Shown: positions 17,811 to 25,351 of the stretch, piece after piece
Numbering within the stretch: the first letter of the stretch is position 1
Layout of the letters: the number at the start of each line of letters is the position of its first letter
From: Candidatus Latescibacterota bacterium
GTDB taxonomy: Bacteria; Latescibacterota; UBA2968; UBA8231
Assembly: GCA_021295675.1 (NCBI GenBank)
Contig: JAGWBY010000042.1
Location: 11,445-62,768, forward strand
Direction: 5' to 3'
DNA length: 51,324 nt
Notes under the pieces: generated by a model
The model's database searches: none
What the model saw: the letters and a program-made list of their open reading frames with translations, nothing else
What the model was told of the DNA's origin: nothing
Position numbers and translations under genes: made by a program

Positions 17811-17854
17811 AGACAACCTTCCTTTCTTTTTGGATATATAATGCAAAAGTGAAT

Positions 17855-17891
17855 ATAATATGCCGGTGAAAACGATTGTCAAGAACAATCG
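17855..17891 (-). promoter_or_regulatory. Promoter and palindrome upstream of the sigma-54 activator gene
   Basis: On the minus strand TTGACA (17882-17877) and TATTAT (17860-17855) are separated by 16 bases, a near-consensus sigma-70 promoter about 45 bases before the GTG. A perfect 7-bp inverted repeat with a 5-base loop (17873-17891, CGATTGT/ACAATCG) overlaps the -35 box, a likely operator. The same hairpin is followed by TTTT on the minus strand just after parA, so it might instead act as a weak parA terminator. Confidence 0.6.
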
Positions 17892-17913
17892 ATGTAGAAA
17901 TGTAGATGGGGGA

Positions 17914-18690
17914 TTAGGCCAAGACAGAGGGCCTATCGGCACAGATTTCGGAAACTAAGCTGCTGTAGTTGCTAGAGCCTCTCGATTCTGCGTCGTAGAG
18001 CGCGACGGGCTGGCTAAAACCCGGGGCCTCGGCCAAGCTAATGTTGCGGCTGATGATCGTCTGATAGACCTTGTCGCCGAAGTGGTTGCGCACTTCTTGG
18101 GCCACGTGGCGACAAAGCTGTAAGCGGTTGTCGTATAGAGTAAGTAAAACGCCCTCGATTTCGAGATTGGGATTGAGGTAGCGCCGCACCACGCGGATGG
18201 TATCGTTGAGCTTGCTCACGCCTTCTAAGGCATAGTACTCACACTGCACCGGAATGAGCACGGAATCGGCCGCACTTAGCGCGTTGATGGTCAGCAAGCC
18301 CAAGGACGGCGGGCAATCAATGAGTATAAATTCGTACTGTCGTTTTATCGGATCCAGAGCTTCGGCCAACCGCTTGTCGCGCCCGACCATAGCGGCCATC
18401 TCCACTTCGGCACCTGCGAGGCGGATGTGCCCGGGCACTACGAAGAGGTCTTTTACATAGGTGGGAAAGGTCGCCGAGGCGGCGCTGAGTTGGCCTATCA
18501 AGACCTCGTAGGTCGAGGCATAGTCGCTACCGAGCTCGGCGTCGCAACTACTGGTGGCATTGGCCTGCGGGTCTAAGTCGATGAGTAGGGTCCGGTATCC
18601 GAAAATGGCTAGACCGGCGGCAAGGTTGACAGCCGTAGTGGTCTTACCCACCCCGCCTTTTTGATTGGCGATAGCGATGATTTTGCCCAT
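17914..18690 (-). CDS. ParA/Soj family ATPase
   Basis: A 258-residue deviant-Walker ATPase: MGKIIAIANQKGGVGKTTTA with both lysines, the DLDPQANATS switch, ILIDCPPSLGLLTINAL, and the later IEGVLLTLYDNRLQL. ParA/Soj proteins move chromosome origins, plasmids or other cargo together with a ParB-type partner. No parB and no parS-like palindrome are visible nearby, so this may be an orphan or a chromosomal copy whose partner is elsewhere. The ATG at 18690 gives the standard family start; in-frame ATG 18708 and TTG 18711 would add six or seven residues. Confidence 0.85.
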   Translation of the reverse strand: MGKIIAIANQKGGVGKTTTAVNLAAGLAIFGYRTLLIDLDPQANATSSCDAELGSDYASTYEVLIGQLSAASATFPTYVKDLFVVPGHIRLAGAEVEMAAMVGRDKRLAEALDPIKRQYEFILIDCPPSLGLLTINALSAADSVLIPVQCEYYALEGVSKLNDTIRVVRRYLNPNLEIEGVLLTLYDNRLQLCRHVAQEVRNHFGDKVYQTIISRNISLAEAPGFSQPVALYDAESRGSSNYSSLVSEICADRPSVLA

Positions 18691-18872
18691 ACCGATATTT
18701 TGCCCCATCAAAGCCTACACAAAGGCTCAATCAGCTAATCGGAGCGAGCCTAAGCGCGACTCCGTGCTATTTAGTGAGCAACAAATTAAGAGGGCCAACT
18801 GACTGCTCCCATAGCCAAAGGGAGCGTATTCAGGGGAGTTGTACAGAAGACCCTAATCACCGCCTCTGATTC

Positions 18873-18900
18873 AATATAATACGGCGCGACGGCGCGTCAA
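18873..18900 (-). promoter_or_regulatory. Predicted sigma-70 promoter for parA
   Basis: On the minus strand TTGACG (18900-18895) and TATATT (18878-18873) lie 16 bases apart, five of six matches to each consensus box. The spacer is very GC-rich (GCGCGACGGCGC on the plus strand). It would give a leader of about 175 bases before the parA ATG. Confidence 0.55.
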
Positions 18901-18977
18901 GGATTTGTTTCAATTTGGTTACATCTGAATATTAAATAATTCATAAGTATATATAAAATAATATGTTGTAAATTTAT

Positions 18978-19002
18978 AGCAAATGGGTGCAGCCCATTTG
19001 CT
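18978..19002. other. Perfect inverted repeat upstream of mazG
   Basis: AGCAAATGGG and CCCATTTGCT form a perfect 10-bp stem around a TGCAG loop. On the plus strand a TTTTT run follows about 10 bases later. It could be a terminator or attenuator ahead of mazG, or an operator at the edge of the AT-rich region; the T run is too far away for a classical terminator. Confidence 0.55.
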
Positions 19003-19079
19003 ACGCGGTTTTTGGGCCGATGGTGAGTAGTTTCTTATTATTGTTTCTCTCACAATTAAAATCGCGGAAGCGAAAGACG

Positions 19080-19880
19080 ATGCAAAACGATTCCTCCTTC
19101 TCAGAATTAGTTGCCATCATGGCGCGTCTGCGCGCCCCCGATGGCTGCCCTTGGGACCGCCAGCAGACGCATGCCACGCTCAAACCCTACCTATTGGAGG
19201 AGGTGTACGAGGCTCTTGAAGCCATTGACGCAGCAGACGACGCCGAGTTGTGCAAGGAACTGGGCGATGTGTTGCTGCAGGTGGTGTTCCACGCCCAGAT
19301 CGCGGCCGAGGAGGGTCGCTTCGACATTGAGGCGGTCGGCCAAGCCATCGTCGATAAGCTGATTCGTCGCCATCCTCACGTCTTTGGCGATGCGAATGCG
19401 GACGAGGCCGACGAGGTCTTGCTCCGCTGGGAGCAAATCAAAAAGCAGGAGCGCCGAGAGCAAGGGGAAGCTGCGCCGTCGTTGCTGGAGGGCATTCCCA
19501 AGCACCTACCCGCTCTGATGCGTGCCTATCGGATTCAAACGCGAGTCGCACAGCAGGGGTTTGATTGGGACGAGGTTGATGGCGCACTCGACAAGGTCGA
19601 AGAGGAATTTGCCGAAGTGCGCAAGGCTTGGGAGACGGATGAGGCCGCGGCGGTCGAGGAGGAGTTTGGCGACTTGCTCTTTTCGTTAGTCAACGCCAGC
19701 CGATTCCTCAAAGTAGATCCCGAACAGGCCCTCAGACGTGCAGTCGCCAAGTTTGAGCACCGCTTCCGCGCCTTAGAGGAGATCGTCCATGCGCGGGGTG
19801 AGGAAGTAGCCGCGCTCTCGCTGGCGGCCCTAGACGAGATATGGGACGAGGTGAAAGCGCGCGAAAGGGCCGAAGAATAA
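19080..19880 (+). CDS. mazG: Nucleoside triphosphate pyrophosphohydrolase MazG
   Basis: A 266-residue two-domain all-alpha NTP pyrophosphatase. The N-terminal domain shows LRAPDGCPWDRQQTH, LLEEVYEALEAID and the metal-binding EELGD-type motif (CKELGDVLLQVVFH); RRHPHVFGD follows. The second domain repeats the pattern with EEEFAEVRKAW and EEEFGDLLFSLVN. MazG hydrolyses NTPs, and in some bacteria lowers ppGpp or cleans oxidised nucleotides. Start ATG 19080 gives the standard MazG N-terminus; an upstream in-frame start at 18987 would add a hydrophobic run encoded by the hairpin region and is rejected. Confidence 0.93.
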   Translation: MQNDSSFSELVAIMARLRAPDGCPWDRQQTHATLKPYLLEEVYEALEAIDAADDAELCKELGDVLLQVVFHAQIAAEEGRFDIEAVGQAIVDKLIRRHPHVFGDANADEADEVLLRWEQIKKQERREQGEAAPSLLEGIPKHLPALMRAYRIQTRVAQQGFDWDEVDGALDKVEEEFAEVRKAWETDEAAAVEEEFGDLLFSLVNASRFLKVDPEQALRRAVAKFEHRFRALEEIVHARGEEVAALSLAALDEIWDEVKARERAEE

Positions 19881-19889
19881 AGAAGCCAC

Positions 19890-20603
19890 ATGGAACTGGT
19901 GCTCGACAGGGTTCCTCTCCGCGTTGACGCACTCTTTTTCGCTGCGGTCTTGGGCGTTTTGGCGCTATTGGTGTTGGCCGTGCGCGTTGTTGCGCAGCGC
20001 ACCGGCCAAGCCGCCGATCTGTGGACGATGCGGGCGGCTACTGGCGCGATGCTCTGGTTGGTGGCGACCGGGCTAGCCGCGTTCTCGGACTCGTTGCGCA
20101 GCTTCTCGCTATCCCTCTTCACAGCCTTAATGATCTTAACGGGTGGTGCGGCCTTTTCGCGGATGGGGGTCGTGCTGATGGCTGCGGTTGGCCCCGTCCT
20201 GCTGATTGGCTTCCAGTTTTTCCGCGTGCCAGTCGCCATGTTCCTACAAGGGATGTACCAGGCTGGGCAGGCGCCGGTGCAGATGACCTACGCGGGGCTC
20301 AATTTTGACATCTTCGTCGGCTTGACCGCACCGGCCATGGCGTGGCTGGTCTGGCGCGGTAAGGTGGGATCCTACGCGATATGGGCTTGGAACGCGTTTG
20401 GGCTAGTGCTACTGGCCGAGGCGATCGTCATCGCGGCGCTTTCCATGCCGACGGAGTTCCGCGTCTTCACCAACGAGCCGGCTAGCACGTTCGCCACTTA
20501 CGCGCCCTACGTCTGGCTGCCGACAGTCTTGGCACCAGCCGCCCTGTTTGGTCATTTGTTGGTACTGCGCTGGCTGTCGTCTAGTTGCTCGGGGTCGAGG
20601 TAA
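19890..20603 (+). CDS. Polytopic membrane protein of unknown function
   Basis: A 237-residue protein with about six or seven hydrophobic helices. The loop FRVPVAMFLQGMYQAGQAPVQMTYAGLNFDI, of which only parts are quoted here (FRVPVAMFLQGMYQAG, VQMTYAGLNFDIF), resembles an uncharacterised membrane family, but I cannot name it securely. It starts 9 bases after mazG and its last 52 bases overlap the 3' end of the convergent sulfatase gene. The final residues (SSSCSGSR) are encoded in that overlap, so the native stop may lie elsewhere. Confidence 0.55.
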   Translation: MELVLDRVPLRVDALFFAAVLGVLALLVLAVRVVAQRTGQAADLWTMRAATGAMLWLVATGLAAFSDSLRSFSLSLFTALMILTGGAAFSRMGVVLMAAVGPVLLIGFQFFRVPVAMFLQGMYQAGQAPVQMTYAGLNFDIFVGLTAPAMAWLVWRGKVGSYAIWAWNAFGLVLLAEAIVIAALSMPTEFRVFTNEPASTFATYAPYVWLPTVLAPAALFGHLLVLRWLSSSCSGSR

Positions 20604-22041
20604 TCCATGGCCGGGTCGAGCTTCCAGCGGCACTGGTCGAGGGGCTGGATGGTGCGGCCCCACGCGGATAGGATAGATCGGTCGGCGCGGAGCGCGGCCA
20701 TGCGCGCGGCGATCCACTCTGGATCCCACTCGTCTAGGACTTCGGCTTTGAGCGCGGCCAGCGTCTCTTGGTGGGCTGGGTCAGCTGCTAGATCTTGGCA
20801 CTCGCGCGGGTCGTCCTGGAGGTTAAAAAGCTGGCAGGGCTGGCCGTGGTAGTAGTTGAGCTTCCACGGCCCGCGCCGAATCATGCGCTGAAAAATGCCT
20901 TCTTCTGAGAAGGGACCGCCGGCCCCGGCCGCGTCTTGGCAGAACTCGGAGAAGGCGACGTCGTCCCACGCGACGTTTTGGGGATCCGCGAGCAAAGGCA
21001 GTAAGCTGCGGCCCCGCGAGTGAGGCAAGGCCGGGCAGTCCAAGGCGTCGAGCATGGTCGCGTTGAGGTCGAGTGAAGAAATTACCCGGTCGCAACGGGT
21101 GCCTGCGGGCAAGCGCCCGGGCCAAGCGAGTATGGCCGGCACCTTAACCGAGTCCTCGTAAAAGGTCTGCTTCCACCACAGCCCGTGCTCGCCGACCTGC
21201 TCGCCGTGGTCCGACGTGTAGAGGATGAGGGTATTTTCCTCTAAGTCGTTTTCCCGCAGCGCGGCTACGATCTGGCCGATTAGCACGTCCATGCGGTGGA
21301 CTAGCGCCCAATAGGCGGCGCGGGCGCGGCGTGTCTCTTCCGCGCTGACTTCCTCGATCTCGCAGGCTTGGCGCCAGCGCTTGATATGGGGATGGAGGTG
21401 GTCGCCGAAGGGTTCGGGGGTTTGCGGCGAGGTGATGTTTTCATAGTAGTAGCGATAGTCTTGCAAGCGAGCGACACCGACCGAGAGCGAAAACGGCTCC
21501 GCGGCTTGGCCGGCGCGCTTGGCAACGCCGAGGCGGTTGAGGTAGTCAATGGTCGCGGCGGTGACGTCTTCGTCGTGGACTTGATAGGCGCTCTGGCCGT
21601 GGCCAGACAGGCGCAAGCTGACGCGGCCCGGCCCGGCCGTGCCCGAGAGTTGGCCGTGATCGACGCCTTTGCCTCCGGGTTGGTTGGGGCCGTGATCGCC
21701 AACCAGCCGCTCCGCGTACCCGTGCAGTTGGTCCGGCCCGACCGAGTGCATGCGGCCTGTGAGAACAGGGCGGTAGCCGCCAGCGCCCATAGCGTGGGCG
21801 AAGGTGGGGATGCCGGAGTCGAGGATGTGGCTGTTGGTCCAGACTTGGTTGTCGCAGGGGTAGCGGCCCGAGAGCATGGACATCCGCGAGGGCACGCAAA
21901 TCGGCGAGGGGCCACGCCGCGCGCGGCAAGGGCGTCGAGGTGGGGGGTCTCAACTAAGGGATCGCCATAGCAGCCGGCGACGTAGGGGCTGTGTTGGTCG
22001 GAGTGGATGTAGAGCAGATTGGGACGGGATGATTGGCTCAT
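20552..22041 (-). pseudogene. Formylglycine-dependent sulfatase, frame-disrupted near 21909
   Basis: Two minus-strand frames make one alkaline-phosphatase-fold sulfatase of about 500 residues. The first begins MSQSSRPNLLYIHSDQHSPY with the metal-binding DQ and reaches HLDALAARGV. The second continues PICVPSRMSMLSGRYP, which holds the C-x-P-S-R site modified to formylglycine, then LILYTSDHGEQVGEHGLWWK (DHG metal site) and WKLNYYHGQPCQLFNLQDDP. About 19-22 nt of the usual xFxNAYxxS segment are missing at the junction, shifting the frame. It would desulfate a sulfated polysaccharide. No signal peptide is clear. No sulfatase-maturing enzyme is in the window. Confidence 0.8.
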
Positions 22042-22186
22042 AATGGTCCTTATCGGTTATGTAGTGTGCGCGACAAGGTACGGGGCTGGTTGGGGTCGAG
22101 CAAGATGGGGCGGGGCCGATTTTTCTCGCGCGCCGGCCTTGTGTACGTTTTTTTGAACGGCGAACCGCAAGCGATGGAGGTTGGGT

Positions 22187-22969
22187 ATGCAGACTAAAAA
22201 AAACGCCAAGCCGGCGAAGATGAAGAGGAAAGACTACGAGCGCGAATTAGACAAGTTGCACTACGAACTGGTCAAGTTGCAGCACTGGATTAAGGACCAG
22301 GGCCTGCGGGTCGTGATCGTCTTTGAGGGGCGCGACACGGCCGGCAAGGGTGGGGTCATCAAGCGCATCACCGAGCCACTCAATCCGCGCGGTGCGCGCG
22401 TGGTGGCCTTGGGCACGCCGTCGGATCGCGAGCGCACCCAGTGGTACTTCCAGCGCTACGTGGCCCACCTGCCGGCCGCGGGCGAGATGGTGGTCTTCGA
22501 CCGCAGTTGGTACAACCGCAGCGGCGTCGAGCGGGTGTTGGGCTTTTGTACCGAGGAAGAGTATTGGGAGTTTCTTCACTCGTGCCCGGAGTTTGAGCGC
22601 ATGCTAGTGCGCTCGGGGATCATCCTGCTCAAGTACTGGCTGTCGGTGAGCGAGGAAGAGCAAGAAAGCCGCTTTCAAGAGCGCGCTCAGAATCCGCTCA
22701 AGCACTGGAAGCTCAGCGATATAGACCTCAAGTCGCGGAAGCTGTGGGTCGAATATTCCAAGGCCAAAGACGAGGCGTTTTTCTACACGGACATTCCCGA
22801 AGCGCCTTGGTACACGGTCGAGGCCGACGACAAGCGCCGGGCGCGTCTCAACTGCATCGCGCACAAGGACGTGATGCCAAAAAAGATCAAGCTGCCGCCG
22901 CGCCCGTCGCATGGCGAGTACCAGCGCCCGCCGCACAGCAAGTTGCACTTTGTCGAGGAGAAGTACTGA
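22187..22969 (+). CDS. ppk2: Polyphosphate kinase 2 (PPK2) family protein
   Basis: A 260-residue P-loop kinase of the single-domain PPK2 family. It carries the Walker A-like GRDTAGKGGVIKRI (D50, K54), GTPSDRERTQWYFQRYVAHLP in part (ERTQWYFQRYV), Walker B FDRSWYNRSGVERV and the lid region SRFQERAQNPLKHWKLS. PPK2 enzymes move phosphate between polyphosphate and nucleoside di- or monophosphates. The sequence is closest in look to class I (NDP-phosphorylating), but this is not certain. The ATG at 22187 has GGAGG upstream; a TTG at 22181 is less likely. Confidence 0.9.
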   Translation: MQTKKNAKPAKMKRKDYERELDKLHYELVKLQHWIKDQGLRVVIVFEGRDTAGKGGVIKRITEPLNPRGARVVALGTPSDRERTQWYFQRYVAHLPAAGEMVVFDRSWYNRSGVERVLGFCTEEEYWEFLHSCPEFERMLVRSGIILLKYWLSVSEEEQESRFQERAQNPLKHWKLSDIDLKSRKLWVEYSKAKDEAFFYTDIPEAPWYTVEADDKRRARLNCIAHKDVMPKKIKLPPRPSHGEYQRPPHSKLHFVEEKY

Positions 22970-23012
22970 AAAGCGGTTTTGCGACCTGCCCGAGTGCAAG
23001 TGATGAGACGCC

Positions 23013-23717
23013 ATGTCCAGCCAGTTCGAGTTTCTCGGCCCTTCCCACATCGCTGCAATGGGTGCGACGCTCGCCTTGCCGATCCTCTTGACTATCGTCG
23101 TCAAGCGGCTCAATTCGGCCAAGGCGACTCAAGCCATCTGCGGCGCGTTCGCGGGCGTGCTCTTGCTCAACGAGATCCTGCCCTGGGGCCAGCGCTTGGC
23201 GATAGTCGGAGCGTACGATTACCTGCCGTTGCACGTCTGTAGCATTACCGTCTTCGCCGTCGCTGCCGCGCTCCTCTTCCGCTGGCAGACGGCATACGAA
23301 ATCGCCTACTTCTGGGGACTCGCCGGCGCGACCAACGCCGTCGTCACGCCGCCGCTCATAGCTGACTATCCAGCGTATCGCTTCTTTCAGTATTTCATCG
23401 CCCACGGCGGCATCGTCGCTGGCGCGCTGTTCGCAACTTGGGGCCTCGGCATGAGACCGACGTCCAAGTCCGTCATCCGCGTCTTTGTGCTGCTCAATCT
23501 CTTGGCGATTGTCGCGTTTGGCGTCAATTGGGCACTGGGGAGCAACTACATGTTCCTCAGTCGCCCGCCCGTTACCCAATCGCCGTTTTTCTTCGCCCCG
23601 TGGCCGTGGTATATCCCAATTCTAGATGGCGTGGCGCTCGTTTTGTTTTGCTTGCTGCTCCTACCTTTTAAGATCGGGCGTAGAGCAGACGGCTCGCGGA
23701 TACCTACTATTCCATGA
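23013..23717 (+). CDS. YwaF/TIGR02206 family integral membrane protein
   Basis: A 234-residue protein with about seven membrane helices. The family pattern is clear: LPLHVCSITVFAVAAALLF (PLH.C......L), IAYFWGLAGATNAVVTP, FFQYFIAHGGIVAGALF, NWALGSNYMFLSRPP, and APWPWYIPILDGVALVLF. The function of the family is unknown. It starts 43 bases after ppk2 and ends in a 4-base overlap (ATGA) with the following glycosyltransferase, so the three probably share transcription. Confidence 0.8.
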   Translation: MSSQFEFLGPSHIAAMGATLALPILLTIVVKRLNSAKATQAICGAFAGVLLLNEILPWGQRLAIVGAYDYLPLHVCSITVFAVAAALLFRWQTAYEIAYFWGLAGATNAVVTPPLIADYPAYRFFQYFIAHGGIVAGALFATWGLGMRPTSKSVIRVFVLLNLLAIVAFGVNWALGSNYMFLSRPPVTQSPFFFAPWPWYIPILDGVALVLFCLLLLPFKIGRRADGSRIPTIP

Positions 23718-25339
23718 AAGCATCTCGCAATAAAAAGAAGGCTACGTCGCAAAAGTCCGAGTCCCAGATTCGCAAAGCGGACCTAGGTAGGCGCGTAGTT
23801 GGATTATTGGAAAGACCTTGGGGTCCTTTCTTCATTGTCGCGGCGACCTTTCTCCTAGGGATATGGACCTTCGACGCCAAACTTTCCCTGAGCGGCGACA
23901 ACGCCGAATTCATCACGCTGGTGCGCAGTCTAGCTCAAGGCGAGGGGCTTTTGCACATCAACTCGCCCGACCCCAAGCCTGCGACCAAGTACCCTTTTGG
24001 CTTTCCCCTGTTGCTGGCTCCTTTGGCGTGGGTTTTCCCCGGCGATTGGGTGCCGATGAAGGTTTGGGTGCTAGTGCTTTTTGCACTGGGGATGGGGGTG
24101 CTTTACCAACTGGCCAAGGAGCGGGTGGGCGTCCTGCCCGGCCTAGCAGTGGTGGTGCTGAGCGTCGTACTCGGCAAGAGCTATTTGACGCACGGGCCGA
24201 CCGGCGCAGCCTATGGTCCGCTGCTGCTGCACTACGCACACCAAGTCATGTCCGAAGTGCCCTATCTGGCCTTTTCGCTTTTGGCAGTGTGGCTTGTCGA
24301 ACGGGGCGTTGGGCGCGAGGGTCTCAAGGGAAATTGGTGGCTCGTCGGCGGGTTTGCCTGCACCATTTGGGCGTACTACATCCGCACGGTCGGGATCGCG
24401 CTAGTGGCGGCTGTAGTCGTTTATCTGTTATTCCGGCGCGATTTTCGTCGGTGTTTGCTCTTTGGCGGCGCGGCGTTTGTCTGCTGGCTGCCGTGGGCCT
24501 TGCGCAATCAGGCGGTCGGTGGCGGCAGCGTCTATATCAAGCAGCTCTTCATGGTCAATCCCTACCACCCAGAGCGGGGCCTGCTCGACGTGGGCGGCTT
24601 TGTCGAGCGCTTTATCGGCCATGCACATCGCTATCTGACGGGGGAATTGCCCCATACTTTGGTGCCGTTTTTTGGGGGCACTGAGACGATTTTTCACCCC
24701 GCACCGTTGTTGCTGATCGCGCTCGCCGTTGCGGTGACGGTGCTCTGCATCAAGCGCGGCGAACACCTGTTGCTCCTACTCTACGCGGCCTTCTTTATGG
24801 GGATCGTGTTGCTATGGCCTTGGCCCGGAGATCGCTTTCTAGTGCCTATTGTGCCGGTGCTTGTCTTGCTGGGAGTCTGGGCTGTTTTGCAAATTCGCGA
24901 CAGACTGGCTGGGGGTCATGTGGAGAGATTTGTGATATGGGGATGCTTTCTGATATGTATCATCGGCCAAATTGGCGGCGTCAAGCGCCTAGCCGACTAC
25001 GCCGCTGCCGACTATCCTCCGCCTTGGCTCCGCTATTACCAGGCCGGTCAATGGCTCAAAGCCAACGCGCCGGAAGACGCTATTGTGCTGTGCCGCAAGG
25101 GGTACTGGATGTACATCGTCTCGGGCCGGCGCTGCGTCGGATTCCCCTTTGACGAACCGGCGAAAGTGCTAGACCATATAGAACGCGAAAAGGTAGATTA
25201 CGTGGTGTTGGAAAGCCTCGGTTTTGCGCAGACTGGACAGTACTTGGTTCCGGCTATCGAGGAGTACCGCGACCGCTTCAAAGTGGTATGGCACGATCCG
25301 ATGGTGCCGACGTATGTGCTGCGCTTCCTCAAGCCATAA
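23714..25339 (+). CDS. Multi-spanning glycosyltransferase (GT39/GT83-like)
   Basis: A 541-residue membrane protein with a basic N-terminus and about eleven hydrophobic helices. The first outside loop holds LSLSGDNAEFITLVRSLAQG, where the D-N-A-E acidic pair matches the DE catalytic site of GT-C enzymes such as ArnT and PMT, and KYPFGFPLLLAP follows (the YPPL..L.-type motif). A soluble C-terminal domain of about 110 residues ends the protein. GT-C enzymes move sugars from polyprenyl-phosphate donors on the outer face of the membrane. A DPM1-type synthase encoded at 30931 could supply such a donor. Acceptor unknown. Confidence 0.7.
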   Translation: MKASRNKKKATSQKSESQIRKADLGRRVVGLLERPWGPFFIVAATFLLGIWTFDAKLSLSGDNAEFITLVRSLAQGEGLLHINSPDPKPATKYPFGFPLLLAPLAWVFPGDWVPMKVWVLVLFALGMGVLYQLAKERVGVLPGLAVVVLSVVLGKSYLTHGPTGAAYGPLLLHYAHQVMSEVPYLAFSLLAVWLVERGVGREGLKGNWWLVGGFACTIWAYYIRTVGIALVAAVVVYLLFRRDFRRCLLFGGAAFVCWLPWALRNQAVGGGSVYIKQLFMVNPYHPERGLLDVGGFVERFIGHAHRYLTGELPHTLVPFFGGTETIFHPAPLLLIALAVAVTVLCIKRGEHLLLLLYAAFFMGIVLLWPWPGDRFLVPIVPVLVLLGVWAVLQIRDRLAGGHVERFVIWGCFLICIIGQIGGVKRLADYAAADYPPPWLRYYQAGQWLKANAPEDAIVLCRKGYWMYIVSGRRCVGFPFDEPAKVLDHIEREKVDYVVLESLGFAQTGQYLVPAIEEYRDRFKVVWHDPMVPTYVLRFLKP

Positions 25340-25351
25340 GGCCATTTTCTC

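Larger units (their letters stand above)
18691..19079. other. 389-base divergent intergenic region between parA and mazG
   Basis: No gene is visible here. The left half contains a 6-bp hairpin (GCTCCC 18805-18810 with GGGAGC 18820-18825) in the parA leader. The stretch 18900-18980 is strikingly AT-rich compared with the surroundings. A parA promoter (18873-18900) and a strong hairpin (18978-19002) are listed separately. No parS consensus and no tRNA-like cloverleaf were found. Confidence 0.6.

Noticed and set aside
17811..17942. N-terminal extension of the sigma-54 activator to 17942
   Set aside because: It would translate through the TTGACA/TATTAT promoter and into parA; the GTG at 17810 has a strong Shine-Dalgarno.
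18712..19079. Possible tRNA, tmRNA or parS site in the parA-mazG gap
   Set aside because: No cloverleaf with TTCRANY arm, no tag-peptide frame and no parS consensus could be drawn.
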